DNA of 63,452 nt from JAGOUU01 sp964387745 (GTDB taxonomy: Bacteria > Pseudomonadota > Gammaproteobacteria > JAGOUU01): positions 1 to 63,452 of the forward strand of contig CAYLXL010000007.1 in the NCBI GenBank assembly GCA_964387745.1. The letters are read 5' to 3'. Shown piece by piece: positions 26,165 through 35,290 of this stretch (position 1 is the stretch's first letter; each line of letters starts with the position of its first letter). A program made the translations under genes and the position numbers. A model generated the notes under the pieces. It had not been told where the DNA came from, did not search any database, and was given only the letters and a program-made list of their open reading frames with translations.

Positions 26165-26425
26165 ATGCTGATGTTAGATAAAAATTTACTTACTGAATTA
26201 GTCGATAAATGTATGAATGATCTAAGAACTAGTAGTAGTTTAAATACTGGTTCATTAAAAGAAGAGATTTTAACGACGGTCCATTCAGTCCTGCATAAAA
26301 CTTTGAGTAATCTAGATTTAGTCACGCGAGAGCAGTTTGATATTCAAACTAAAGTTTTAGATCAAGCTCGTCAAAAATTAGAATTATTAAGTAATAAAAT
26401 TACAGAATTAGAAAATCTTAAATAA
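26165..26425 (+). CDS. ubiK: Ubiquinone biosynthesis accessory factor UbiK (YqiC family)
   Basis: UbiK is a small coiled-coil factor that works with UbiJ in the ubiquinone-synthesis complex. The 86-residue protein ends in the characteristic LVTREQFDIQTKVLDQARQK followed by a short coiled coil (LELLSNKITELEN). This BMFP-type pattern is distinctive despite the small size. A second ATG at 26171 is possible. It lies just upstream of comM, as is common in this bacterial group. Confidence 0.9.
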   Translation: MLMLDKNLLTELVDKCMNDLRTSSSLNTGSLKEEILTTVHSVLHKTLSNLDLVTREQFDIQTKVLDQARQKLELLSNKITELENLK

Positions 26426-26497
26426 ACTCTAGTGTGTTCATAAGAAATCTGTTACATTAATCTCTAAAATTTATGTATATTATACATGGAGAGATTA

Positions 26498-28045
26498 ATG
26501 TCACTATCTTTAGTTTATACTCGTGCGCAACATGGAATAAAATCCCCGCTAGTAACTGTTGAAACCCATATCTCTAATGGCAATCCTATTTTTACGATTG
26601 TAGGTTTACCTGAGGCTGCCGTAAAAGAAAGTAAAGATCGCGTGCGCTCAGCTATTTTAAATTCTAAATTTGAATTTCCAATCAGGCGCATTACAGTTAA
26701 TTTGGGTCCGGCTGATTTACCCAAAGAAGGGGGACGGTTTGATTTAGCGATAGCTTTAGGAATATTAGCTGCAACCGGGCAAATCCCTAAACACGAATTA
26801 CAAGAATATGAATTTATCGGCGAGCTTGCATTGTCGGGTGATCTAAAGCCGGTAAAAGGCATTTTACCGTCAGCAATGGCGCTTAAAGATGATAGCCGTC
26901 ATTTGATCGTCGCTAAAGCTAATGCCGATGAAGCCGTGTTTATTAATTCCGTTACGGTATACGCAGTTGAGAATTTAGATCAAATATGTCGTCATTTTAG
27001 AAAAGAGGTAAGATTAGAACCTTATATTTCTCAAAAGCAATATATAAATAATAATAAATATTTAGATCTCAATGAAATCAAAGGCCAGTATCAAGCCAAA
27101 CGTGCTTTGACTATTGCGGCAGCAGGCGGTCATAGTATTTTATTTTTTGGCCCTCCTGGTAGCGGCAAAACTTTATTAGCCAATCGTTTATTAGGTTTAC
27201 TGCCAGATTTAAATGAGCATCAAGCAAAAGAAGTCGCAGCTATTCAATCTGTAAGTCAGCAAGGATTATCGATTGAGAGTTTGATGTGTCGACCATTTAG
27301 AACTCCACATCATACAGCTTCACATGTTGCTTTAGTTGGTGGCGGCAAGAATCCGACACCTGGAGAAATATCTTTAGCTCATAACGGTATTTTATTTTTA
27401 GACGAGTTGCCAGAATTTGATCGCAAGGTTTTAGAAGTCTTACGAGAACCATTAGAATCTGGCAAAATTGTGATCTCGCGAGCGGCTAATAAGATTGAGT
27501 ATCCAGCTAAGTTTCAGTTAATAGCTGCGATGAATCCTTGTCCATGTGGACATTTAGGTGATGAACGCATGCCATGTCGTTGTACCGATTTACAAATTAA
27601 ACGCTATCGGCAAAAATTATCTGGACCATTATTAGATAGATTAGATATGCATGTAGCAGTCAAAGCTTTATCTAGTAAAGAATTAATAACTTCTACAGAT
27701 GAACAAGACAATAATCAACAACAAAATATTCTTAACTCTATAAAAATAAGAGAACAGGTTTATTTATGTCAGCAATTACAATTAAATCGCCAAAATGTTT
27801 TAAATTGTGAATTAGATCATAAAAGTTTAGAAAAAATATGTCGATTAAATTCAACTACAAGAAGCTTTATGCAGCATGCTATGGATAAATTAGGTTTCTC
27901 TGCCAGAGTCTTTCATCGTATTTTGAAACTAGCTCGAACTGTGGCTGATTTAGCTCAAGGTTCAGAAGATTCCGAAGTGTCAGTGAACCATCTCTCTGAG
28001 GCTATAGCTTTTCGTGGCTTAGATAAATTGCGTTTTGAGGCATAA
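26498..28045 (+). CDS. comM: Competence protein ComM (YifB family, Mg-chelatase-like AAA+)
   Basis: ComM is a hexameric AAA+ helicase that helps branch migration during natural transformation. The 515-residue protein has an N-terminal ChlI domain (YTRAQHGIKSPLVTVETHISNG begins it), Walker A FFGPPGSGKT, Walker B LFLDELPEF, the zinc-like MNPCPCGHLGD motif and a C-terminal Mg-chelatase domain. I chose 26498 because GGAGAG sits a few bases upstream; an in-frame ATG at 26486 overlaps that site. With comF nearby this suggests DNA-uptake capacity. Confidence 0.95.
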   Translation: MSLSLVYTRAQHGIKSPLVTVETHISNGNPIFTIVGLPEAAVKESKDRVRSAILNSKFEFPIRRITVNLGPADLPKEGGRFDLAIALGILAATGQIPKHELQEYEFIGELALSGDLKPVKGILPSAMALKDDSRHLIVAKANADEAVFINSVTVYAVENLDQICRHFRKEVRLEPYISQKQYINNNKYLDLNEIKGQYQAKRALTIAAAGGHSILFFGPPGSGKTLLANRLLGLLPDLNEHQAKEVAAIQSVSQQGLSIESLMCRPFRTPHHTASHVALVGGGKNPTPGEISLAHNGILFLDELPEFDRKVLEVLREPLESGKIVISRAANKIEYPAKFQLIAAMNPCPCGHLGDERMPCRCTDLQIKRYRQKLSGPLLDRLDMHVAVKALSSKELITSTDEQDNNQQQNILNSIKIREQVYLCQQLQLNRQNVLNCELDHKSLEKICRLNSTTRSFMQHAMDKLGFSARVFHRILKLARTVADLAQGSEDSEVSVNHLSEAIAFRGLDKLRFEA

Positions 28046-28134
28046 TTTACAGGTCTAAGAAGAAGTGAGCGGATAAAAATTTCACCAGTAAATACTTATT
28101 ATAAGTTTTGTAGAATAGAGTTAACGGGTGAGAT

Positions 28135-28220
28135 TATTCGCGCAGCGAATAATATTTTTTCTCCCTTTACAAAGCATTAGTATCTACAAAGGGAGAAAAA
28201 ATATTTGCTTCGCAAATGTT
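28135..28220. repeat. Long inverted repeat in the comM downstream gap
   Basis: In the 271-bp gap 28046-28316, perfect 18-bp arms AATATTTTTTCTCCCTTT (28151-28168) and AAAGGGAGAAAAAATATT (28188-28205) enclose a 19-base loop. Imperfect pairing extends outward (ATTCGCGCAGCGA against TGCTTCGCAAA). It could be a strong terminator or a dispersed element. The T run lies within the left arm, and a + transcript would end in an A-rich arm, so a simple intrinsic terminator fits the - direction better. Confidence 0.6.
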
Positions 28221-28316
28221 GAGGTTATTCGCTGTTTCACTATCTAGGTCGCTACCTATTGCAAAATATTTATATTTGATTTATCATAATGACTAAATAA
28301 TTTAGCCTTTTATTTT

Positions 28317-29444
28317 ATGCCAAACGGTAAGCCAACAAAAAAACCTAAAAAAAACAGTCAGTTAAAAAAGTTTCATAAAGATGCCAGTCCATTATTCCAT
28401 CTTCGTAAGTTAAAAACTGACCCGAATAGAAAGGCTATAGCTGTAATTCAGAGCCAAACTTTAGTACCCGTAACATTTTCTCCCCCACAAAAAGAGATTG
28501 TTAGTCGCTTAGGCCCTCTGTTCGAGAGTCCTAGTCCTATGCGACCTTTGGCAGCTAAGGTTGTTCAAGTAGAAGGGACTCCATTAAAAACTCCTCCAAA
28601 CACAACTTGGCAAACCCCAGGTGGCACAGAGTTAGAATTAAGTGCAAGGCATAGTTGTCATTCAATAAATGGTGCGCCGATAGCGTTTTATTCAAGTAAA
28701 AAAGGTGTGCTTTTTAGATCAAGAATTACTGAATTCGAAACTGAAACTGAAACTGAAACTGATAGTGAGCTACGCCCAGTTTTAAGACTTTCAGATGAAG
28801 TACTATCCCCTACAATACATAAAGAAGTAATAATTACCAGATCAGATATTCAATATAATATAAAAACTAGACCCAGAGAAAAAGCGAGAACACAATCTTC
28901 AGTTTTGGGTATAGCGGCAAAAGATGTACCTAAACCAGAAAGTATAACGTCACATAGATATGCGCAAGCTAAAGAAATTTTACATATCATTGGTTATTCA
29001 ATTTGCCCAGAAGTTGTAGAACCACAGGCAATTGAAAATTTTGTTATAGGTAGTGCTGCAGCTAATACTCAAATGATGATTAGTGAAGGATTAATCCATA
29101 GGTTATTATCTTTTGAAGAATTCGAAAATAATTTTGATAAGGTTTTTTATTCAGTAACTATTGCTGAGTATGACCAAGTAGATACGTTAACAACTCATGG
29201 TTTCAAAGCAATAATTGTTGCAAAAAAAATAATCACAACAATCCAAATCTTAGATAAAAATGGACAACTATTATTTACACATTCTCAAGAAATTGATGTA
29301 TTTAGTTGTGATAAACCACCAGTAACAGATCTTGAGTTTATATTCCGTGCTGCTTACTTAGAAATAAAAAAGGTGCTAGATAAGCAGGCAATCAGCGAAG
29401 CAGCAGATGTCGATATGACGCCAAAAAGAAGACTGCCATTATAA
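28317..29444 (+). CDS. Orphan protein with Lys-rich start and Glu-Thr repeat
   Basis: I do not recognise this 375-residue protein. It begins with a strongly basic stretch (KPTKKPKKNSQLKKFHK) and has an ETETETET repeat at residues 141-148, then a mixed alpha/beta-looking C-terminal part (ICPEVVEPQAIENFVIGSAAANTQMMISEG and later FKAIIVAKKIITTIQ). It ends in PKRRLPL, again basic. There is no signal peptide or membrane segment. Low-complexity, no homologue in memory and a single-gene unit fit an accessory or effector-like protein, but nothing decides this. The coding frame is long and clean. Confidence 0.75.
   Translation: MPNGKPTKKPKKNSQLKKFHKDASPLFHLRKLKTDPNRKAIAVIQSQTLVPVTFSPPQKEIVSRLGPLFESPSPMRPLAAKVVQVEGTPLKTPPNTTWQTPGGTELELSARHSCHSINGAPIAFYSSKKGVLFRSRITEFETETETETDSELRPVLRLSDEVLSPTIHKEVIITRSDIQYNIKTRPREKARTQSSVLGIAAKDVPKPESITSHRYAQAKEILHIIGYSICPEVVEPQAIENFVIGSAAANTQMMISEGLIHRLLSFEEFENNFDKVFYSVTIAEYDQVDTLTTHGFKAIIVAKKIITTIQILDKNGQLLFTHSQEIDVFSCDKPPVTDLEFIFRAAYLEIKKVLDKQAISEAADVDMTPKRRLPL
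28737..28760 (+). repeat. GAAACT hexanucleotide repeat (Glu-Thr)
   Basis: Four tandem GAAACT copies encode the ETETETET stretch of the orphan protein. Such perfect repeats can slip; a change of one unit keeps the frame. Confidence 0.9.
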
Positions 29445-29455
29445 CATCACAAATC

Positions 29456-30481
29456 TTAATAGTGTTTTAGATCAGTTTTACCTCTAAATACATAATAAGA
29501 ATAAGCTGTATAAGCTAAAATAACAGGTACAACAAGAACTGCACCTACTAATAATAAAGATTGTGCCCGTGATGATGTAGCTCCCTGCCAGATAGTTACT
29601 TCATAAGGAATAATATAAGGCCATATGCTGAATAATAATCCTAAGCAGCACAATGTAAATATGGCAATAGTTAATAAGAATGGTCGATGATCATTTTCTG
29701 GAGTAAGATTATATAAATTTTTATACAAGAAAAAAAAGCAAGTAACAACTAAAAGAGGTAGCCAGCCAATAATTAGAATATGTTCAGAGTTGAACCAACG
29801 GTCAAAAATATAATTATTAATCAGTGGCGAAAATAAACTGACGCAGCCAGTAAAAAATAAAACATAAATACTAATATAGCTAGCTGTTTTACGAGCCCAT
29901 TCTTGCGTTTCACCATGAGTTTTCATGATTATCCAAGTGCTGCCAAGTAGCGCATAACTAAAAGTAACGGCAATACCGCAAAATAAAGAGAATGCTGTTA
30001 GCCATTCAAAAGGCGATCCGGCAAACTTACCATTTTTCATGTTAAGTCCTGTAATTACTCCGCCTAATATGATGCCTTGTGCAAAAGTAGCAACAAGAGA
30101 ACCAAAATGAAAACAATAACCCCAAAATGTCCGCATGTTACCAGATGCTTTAAAACGAAACTCAAAAGCAACACCACGGAAAACCAATGCTAATAGCATA
30201 AATATTAGGGGTACATAAAAACCAGGCATGACTATGGAATAAACATACGGAAATGCTGCAAATAGGCCGCCACCACCTAAGATAAGCCAAGTTTCATTAC
30301 CATCCCAGAAGGGGGCTATTGACATGATCATTTTATCTCGGCAATCATCACTAGCAGCAAAAGGAAACAAGATGCCAGTACCCAAATCAAAGCCATCTAA
30401 GACTACATAGACAAAAATAGCAAAACCTATTATTGCTGCCCATACTAAAGGTAAATCTATATAAGTGCCGAAATCAAACAT
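29456..30481 (-). CDS. cydB: Cytochrome bd-type oxidase subunit II
   Basis: Subunit II of the membrane quinol oxidase. The 341-residue protein has FDFGTYIDLPLVWAAIIGF at the start, the GFDLGTGILFP motif, WDGNETWLILGGGGLFAAFP and several hydrophobic helices, all diagnostic of CydB/CioB. It begins 29 bp after cydA and is cotranscribed. Only 11 bp separate its stop from the convergent orphan gene, so no room exists for a small CydX gene downstream. Confidence 0.96.
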   Translation of the reverse strand: MFDFGTYIDLPLVWAAIIGFAIFVYVVLDGFDLGTGILFPFAASDDCRDKMIMSIAPFWDGNETWLILGGGGLFAAFPYVYSIVMPGFYVPLIFMLLALVFRGVAFEFRFKASGNMRTFWGYCFHFGSLVATFAQGIILGGVITGLNMKNGKFAGSPFEWLTAFSLFCGIAVTFSYALLGSTWIIMKTHGETQEWARKTASYISIYVLFFTGCVSLFSPLINNYIFDRWFNSEHILIIGWLPLLVVTCFFFLYKNLYNLTPENDHRPFLLTIAIFTLCCLGLLFSIWPYIIPYEVTIWQGATSSRAQSLLLVGAVLVVPVILAYTAYSYYVFRGKTDLKHY

Positions 30482-30510
30482 GATCTATTCTCAATCTATA
30501 AATTGTTAGG

Positions 30511-31923
30511 TTATTTTTTTAAATGAAAAATTTCATTTATTGATAAGGGTTTAAGTACACTATGTTGTCCGTAGATTTCGAGGTCTTCATCTTTTTTATT
30601 TTCAGTTGAAGCAGGACCTTTTTTGATTAAGTTGAGCATGTAATAAGCTCCCATTGTGAAAATAAAACAGTAAACTACTATAAATGCTATCAAAGACAAT
30701 AAAACTTGATGGGCCGGTACCTTAGAAGCTAAGTCAACGGTTCGTAATAGCCCATAAACTAAGTAAGGTTGTCGACCGGCTTCTGTAACAAACCAACCGG
30801 CTAGTATGGCAATCAAACCGCTTGGTGCCATTAGAATGCACCAGCGTAAGAACCATTTCGTCGTAAATAATTTATGTTTGCGATATAAAATTAATGCGAT
30901 AATCCCAGTTAGTGACATTAAGAGTCCTAAGGCGATCATCACTCTAAAACTATAAAATACAAACGGTACATTAGGATGTTCAGTTTTTGGCCAATCTTTA
31001 AGACCCTTGATTTCACCATCAAAGCTGTGTGTCAAAATTAAGCTGGCAGCATATGGGATTTCAAGACTGTAGTCATTTTTCATCTCAGCTTGTTTAGGAA
31101 CAGCGAAGACTCTAAATGGTGCCTTGGTCTCTGTGTCCCAAGCACCTTCCATGGCGGCTATTTTTATTGGCTGATACTTTAAGGTATTAAGTCCGTGTAG
31201 ATCACCAAGCACGATTTGAATAGGTGCAACAAATAAGGCCATTAACATACTCATAAAAAACATAATCTTTGCATGTTTTACATATTTATTTTTTAAGAGA
31301 TACCAAGCACTCGCGCCACCAATTAAAAAAGCTGTACTTAGATAACAAGCTGTAACCATGTGTATAAATCGATACGGGAAAGAAGGATTAAATAAAATTT
31401 CTAACCAATTTTCTGGCTGATAAATACCATTTTTGTCTACAGAATAACCTGTAGGGGTATGCATCCAACTAACGGCTGATAAAATCCAAAAGGCTGATAT
31501 TAATGTTCCAAGGGCAACGATACAGGTGGCTATAAAATGCATTTTTGGTGAAACTCTTTTACGACCAAAAAGCATAATACCCAAGAATGAGGCCTCAAGG
31601 AAAAACGCTGTTAAGACTTCATAGCCAATGACTGGTCCAACTACGTTGCCGACACGATGGGAAAACTCGGACCAGTTAGTACCAAACTGATATGATAAAA
31701 CTATGCCCGATACGACGCCCATACCAAAGGAAACAGCAAAAATTTTCACCCATAGGTTATAGATATCATCGAAAATAGCTTCCTTAGTTTTTATGCGCAA
31801 AGCTGCAATAACAACTAGAAAGCTGGCTAGACCAATTGTAAACGACGGAAAAATAATATGATAACTTACAGTGAAAGCGAATTGAATTCTTGCGAGTAAT
31901 ACAGGATCAAAAGAATCTAACAT
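30511..31923 (-). CDS. cydA: Cytochrome bd-type oxidase subunit I, short Q-loop (CIO-like)
   Basis: Subunit I carries the hemes and oxidises ubiquinol while reducing oxygen to water. The 470-residue protein shows the heme ligand region RIQFAFTVSYHIIFPSFTIG, GYEVLTAFFLEASFLG and GRQPYLVYGLLRT. It is shorter than the E. coli CydA, with a short Q loop, and GRQP-YxVYGLLRT is the form seen in cyanide-insensitive CioA proteins. This suggests a low-oxygen or inhibitor-tolerant oxidase. A good GGAG ribosome site precedes the ATG. Confidence 0.95.
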   Translation of the reverse strand: MLDSFDPVLLARIQFAFTVSYHIIFPSFTIGLASFLVVIAALRIKTKEAIFDDIYNLWVKIFAVSFGMGVVSGIVLSYQFGTNWSEFSHRVGNVVGPVIGYEVLTAFFLEASFLGIMLFGRKRVSPKMHFIATCIVALGTLISAFWILSAVSWMHTPTGYSVDKNGIYQPENWLEILFNPSFPYRFIHMVTACYLSTAFLIGGASAWYLLKNKYVKHAKIMFFMSMLMALFVAPIQIVLGDLHGLNTLKYQPIKIAAMEGAWDTETKAPFRVFAVPKQAEMKNDYSLEIPYAASLILTHSFDGEIKGLKDWPKTEHPNVPFVFYSFRVMIALGLLMSLTGIIALILYRKHKLFTTKWFLRWCILMAPSGLIAILAGWFVTEAGRQPYLVYGLLRTVDLASKVPAHQVLLSLIAFIVVYCFIFTMGAYYMLNLIKKGPASTENKKDEDLEIYGQHSVLKPLSINEIFHLKK

Positions 31924-32057
31924 GTGTTAGCTCCATGTTAAAAATAAAGATGTTTATAATTTAACACATAGATAAATAATGTACAGCAATACTACATAAA
32001 TAATCTAGGTTCAATGTATAATATAACATAAATTGTACCTATTAGCTGGGAGTAAGC

Positions 32058-32681
32058 GTGCTTAAGAAATCACTGCGTCACAAGTTTTTGTTAGTTTTTG
32101 TAGCATTTTTAGGTATGGTAATAAGTTTTTATCTATATCGTTTTATTTTTCTGAATAACTTCAGAGAAGTTATACCGCAGCAAATTTATCGCAGTGCACA
32201 GCCTTCAGCATTACACATAAAAAGTTGGCGTGATTCTTATCATATAAAAAGCATACTTAACTTAAGAGGCAATGAAGAGCGAGGTAATATTAAAAAAGCT
32301 ATTACTTATGCTAAAAATGAAGGCATAGAGGTTAGTGTTATCAGGTTATCCTCGAGAAGATTACCGACATCAAGTCAATTGCAAAATGTTATTCAAGTAA
32401 TTAATAATTCACCAAAACCATTGTTGATTCATTGTATGCGTGGAGTTGATCGTTCAGGTTTAGTGTCCGCTGTAGCTGTTTTGCTCAATGATGAGAGTAT
32501 AGAAAAAGCGCGTGAAGAATTTAGCTGGGAAAAGGGTTTTTTACCTTTTAGGAAGCAAGAATTACTTAAAACTGTAATAAATGAATACGAAAGTTGGTTA
32601 GTTAATAATAATTTAAGCACTAGTAAAATAAACTTTATGCGTTGGTCTGCCGAAAATTATCACTCTGAGCCACGCGCATAG
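32058..32681 (+). CDS. Membrane-anchored Cys-based (dual-specificity/tyrosine) phosphatase
   Basis: The 207-residue protein has an N-terminal membrane anchor (FLLVFVAFLGMVISFYLYRFIF), then a phosphatase domain with RSAQPSALHIKSW, ILNLRGNEERG and the P-loop HCMRGVDRSG (Cys-x5-Arg). This resembles the bacterial DSP/SIW14-like family. The GTG start has GGGAG at 32048-32052. It is divergent from cydA. Substrate unknown: phosphoprotein or inositol/phospholipid phosphates are possible. The catalytic domain would face the cytoplasm or periplasm depending on the anchor orientation. Confidence 0.88.
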   Translation: MLKKSLRHKFLLVFVAFLGMVISFYLYRFIFLNNFREVIPQQIYRSAQPSALHIKSWRDSYHIKSILNLRGNEERGNIKKAITYAKNEGIEVSVIRLSSRRLPTSSQLQNVIQVINNSPKPLLIHCMRGVDRSGLVSAVAVLLNDESIEKAREEFSWEKGFLPFRKQELLKTVINEYESWLVNNNLSTSKINFMRWSAENYHSEPRA

Positions 32682-32773
32682 CTAAGTGTGTTATCTAATG
32701 TCATTTACTAGGCATTTGAATTTTTCTAAGCTTTGTACCATTATTAATCTACACAACAAAAACTGGGAAACCT

Positions 32774-33097
32774 ATGGGTGAGGCGCTAGAATTAAATAGG
32801 GAAGAGATAAATCGTCTATCGCGGATTGATGATACCTATGGTCACGCTTGGACCTTGTATCTCATGCTGAAAAAAAATATGGATATCTATACGGGTTTGG
32901 TCCAAGTTGAAAGCGCGATGCTGGATTGTGTGCTTGCTGAGAAATTAAAATTACCGTTACTAAAGCATCATAGTTTAATTGAATCTTTAATAAATGCCGA
33001 AGTGATCCTAGATTATTTATCGACTAGTGACATGTTGTCAGTTAAGTTACCTATTGCATTGACAGAAACATGCTTAGAAAATCATCTACAACATTAG
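32774..33097 (+). CDS. Hypothetical protein, 107 residues
   Basis: I do not recognise this protein. It is predicted helical with acidic and Leu-rich segments (EINRLSRIDDTYGHAWTLYLMLKK, later SLIESLINAEVILDYLSTSD). There is no signal peptide or Cys cluster. It stands alone between the membrane phosphatase and the convergent GGDEF gene. A weak ribosome site (GGGAAAC) precedes the ATG. Confidence 0.55.
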   Translation: MGEALELNREEINRLSRIDDTYGHAWTLYLMLKKNMDIYTGLVQVESAMLDCVLAEKLKLPLLKHHSLIESLINAEVILDYLSTSDMLSVKLPIALTETCLENHLQH

Positions 33098-33117
33098 GCT
33101 TACCACCAGGCTTACTA

Positions 33118-34182
33118 TTAGGCTATGTTATAATAGATAACCTGTCCGCTTTCTCCAGATTTCTTACCTTCATATAGGCTCTTATCAGCTTTTTCTAAAA
33201 TAACTTCGAGTTCATCATTTGTGTGATTAATATTCGGTTCAAAAATAGTCACACCAACTGTAGCAGATAAAGAAAATACATCATTGTTGTATTTTATAGA
33301 AGTATTTTCAATATTTTGTTTGATACGCTCAAAGATTTCTTTAATTTTGTCTATTTCATGAGTATCTAATATAATTAAGAATTCATCACCACCCCATCTG
33401 CCGACAGTATCCATTTGTCGTACTGCATTAACTAAGATAGTAGCAACTTGTTTGAGAGTAACGTCACCAGCGGTGTGGCCATATTGATCATTGATTTGTT
33501 TAAAATGATCAAGATCAATTAATCCTAGAGCAAATGATGTACCATTGCGTAAACATTTATTTCTAACATTTTCAAAAAATTTTCTGACACCTACACGATT
33601 CCAAAGCTGAGTAAGGGGATCAATAGCTGCTACACGTTGTAGCTTGGATAACTCATCTGTTAATAATTTATTTTCATAATTGACTACAAAACTGTTAACG
33701 TGATTAGTTATTTCATCTTTTACAAAACAGGCGAGTTCTTTCAAGCAGTTAATATCATTTTCAGTAAACTCTCTGGGTGTAATGTCGATTAAACATAATG
33801 TGCCAATATTAAGATCATTAGCCATAGTAATAGGGCAGCCAGCATAAAACCTAGCATGCGGAGGGTTTATAGCTATAGGTAAATCTTTAAATTTGGGATC
33901 CAAGCTGATATCTTTTATAACTAGAGGTTCTTTATTGAGAATAGTATAGCTGCAAATTGACTCAGAACGAGGAGTCTCTTTGATATCCAATCCTTGTACG
34001 GACTTAAACCATTGTCGTTCTTTATCGATAAGACTTATAGCAACGATAGGTACGGAAAAAATTTTTTTAGCTAGGCGAGTAATTTTTTCAAAATTATGTT
34101 CAATCGGTGTATCTAACAGCTCTAGTTGATAGAGAGTTCGTAGACGTGCTTCTTCGTTTTCTGGTAATTCTACTTGGTTCAT
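33118..34182 (-). CDS. GAF-GGDEF diguanylate cyclase
   Basis: The 354-residue protein has an N-terminal GAF domain (about 20-165: VPIVAISLIDKERQWFKS, FYAGCPI, GTLCLID), then a GGDEF domain with intact GRWGGDEF at about 263. An RxxD inhibitory site (RQMD) lies five residues before GGDEF. It should make cyclic di-GMP with product feedback. The GAF type is the NE-E-RL..L..L.ILDTP family common in GAF-GGDEF sensors. It is separated from tdh by a long inverted repeat and may be its own transcript. Confidence 0.95.
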   Translation of the reverse strand: MNQVELPENEEARLRTLYQLELLDTPIEHNFEKITRLAKKIFSVPIVAISLIDKERQWFKSVQGLDIKETPRSESICSYTILNKEPLVIKDISLDPKFKDLPIAINPPHARFYAGCPITMANDLNIGTLCLIDITPREFTENDINCLKELACFVKDEITNHVNSFVVNYENKLLTDELSKLQRVAAIDPLTQLWNRVGVRKFFENVRNKCLRNGTSFALGLIDLDHFKQINDQYGHTAGDVTLKQVATILVNAVRQMDTVGRWGGDEFLIILDTHEIDKIKEIFERIKQNIENTSIKYNNDVFSLSATVGVTIFEPNINHTNDELEVILEKADKSLYEGKKSGESGQVIYYNIA

Positions 34183-34185
34183 AAC

Positions 34186-34245
34186 TATATTGTTGATGCT
34201 TTAATTTATATCATCATGACATAATATTACTTGATCAACAATATA
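34186..34245. repeat. 12-bp perfect inverted repeat between tdh and the GGDEF gene
   Basis: TATATTGTTGAT (34186-34197) and ATCAACAATATA (34234-34245) are perfectly complementary around a 36-base loop. It sits 3 bp before the GGDEF start codon on the - strand and 13 bp after the tdh stop. It could be a weak terminator for kbl-tdh or an operator or RNA structure over the GGDEF ribosome site. Confidence 0.6.
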
Positions 34246-34258
34246 ATAAAATTAGTAC

Positions 34259-35284
34259 CTAATTCCAGTCTAAGATAACCTTTCCTGTATTGCCAGCTAA
34301 CATTTTGTCAAATGCTTGTTGAAAATTATCAATATGAAAATGATCAGTGATAACGGGGTTTATATCTAGGCCGCTTTGCAGCATGCTAATCATTTTGTAC
34401 CAAGTTTCATACATTTCTCGACCATAAATGCCTTTAATGTGAAGTCCTTTAAAAACAACTTGAGACCAATCAATAGCTAAATCTTTTGGCGGTATGCCAA
34501 GCAGGGCCATTTTGGCACCATGATTAAGATTTTCAATCATATCAACAATAGCATCGGGATTTCCCGACATTTCTAGACCGACGTCAAAACCTTCAAGCAT
34601 CTTTAGCTGTTTCATAGCATCTTTAATATTATGGCGGTTAATATTAATCGCCTCATCAGCACCCATTTTCTTGGCTAAGTTTAATCTGTAATCATTAACA
34701 TCAGTGATGGCAACATAGCGAGCACCAGCTTTTTTAGCAATACTTACAGCCATAATACCGATTGGGCCAGCGCCAGTAATTAACACATCTTCGCCAACCA
34801 GATCAAAAGATAAAGCAGTGTGCACGGCATTACCTAAAGGATCTAATATTGATGCTTGGTCATCAGTAATATCATCTGGAATTGGGCAGACATTAGTTGC
34901 CGGTATAGATAAATATTCTGCGAAGCAACCAGTTCGATTAACACCGACACCAAGAGTATTTCGACATAAATGTCTTTTACCAGCGCGACAGTTACGGCAG
35001 TGTCCACAAGTAATATGACCTTCGCCAGAAACACGTTGGCCTATAGTTAAGCCTTTTACTTCAGACCCAATATCTACAATTACGCCTGCAAACTCATGAC
35101 CGACAATCATCGGAACAGGTATAGTTTTTCTTGCCCAATCGTCCCATTTATAAATATGGATATCTGTACCGCAGATAGCAGTTTTATTAATCTTAATTAA
35201 GACATCATTGGTTCCCATGCTAGGCAGAGGTTGATCTTCTAGCCATAACCCTATTTCACTTTTTGCTTTTACTAATGCTTTCAT
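34259..35284 (-). CDS. tdh: L-threonine 3-dehydrogenase
   Basis: Tdh oxidises L-threonine to 2-amino-3-ketobutyrate with NAD+. The 341-residue zinc alcohol dehydrogenase-type protein has the catalytic zinc Cys in CGTDIHIYKWDDW, the GHEFAG motif, a structural-zinc lobe (CGHCRNCRAGKRHLC) and the NAD site GAGPIGIMA. It follows kbl with a 6-bp gap. Together the two enzymes convert threonine to glycine and acetyl-CoA. Confidence 0.97.
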   Translation of the reverse strand: MKALVKAKSEIGLWLEDQPLPSMGTNDVLIKINKTAICGTDIHIYKWDDWARKTIPVPMIVGHEFAGVIVDIGSEVKGLTIGQRVSGEGHITCGHCRNCRAGKRHLCRNTLGVGVNRTGCFAEYLSIPATNVCPIPDDITDDQASILDPLGNAVHTALSFDLVGEDVLITGAGPIGIMAVSIAKKAGARYVAITDVNDYRLNLAKKMGADEAININRHNIKDAMKQLKMLEGFDVGLEMSGNPDAIVDMIENLNHGAKMALLGIPPKDLAIDWSQVVFKGLHIKGIYGREMYETWYKMISMLQSGLDINPVITDHFHIDNFQQAFDKMLAGNTGKVILDWN

Positions 35285-35290
35285 AATTTT

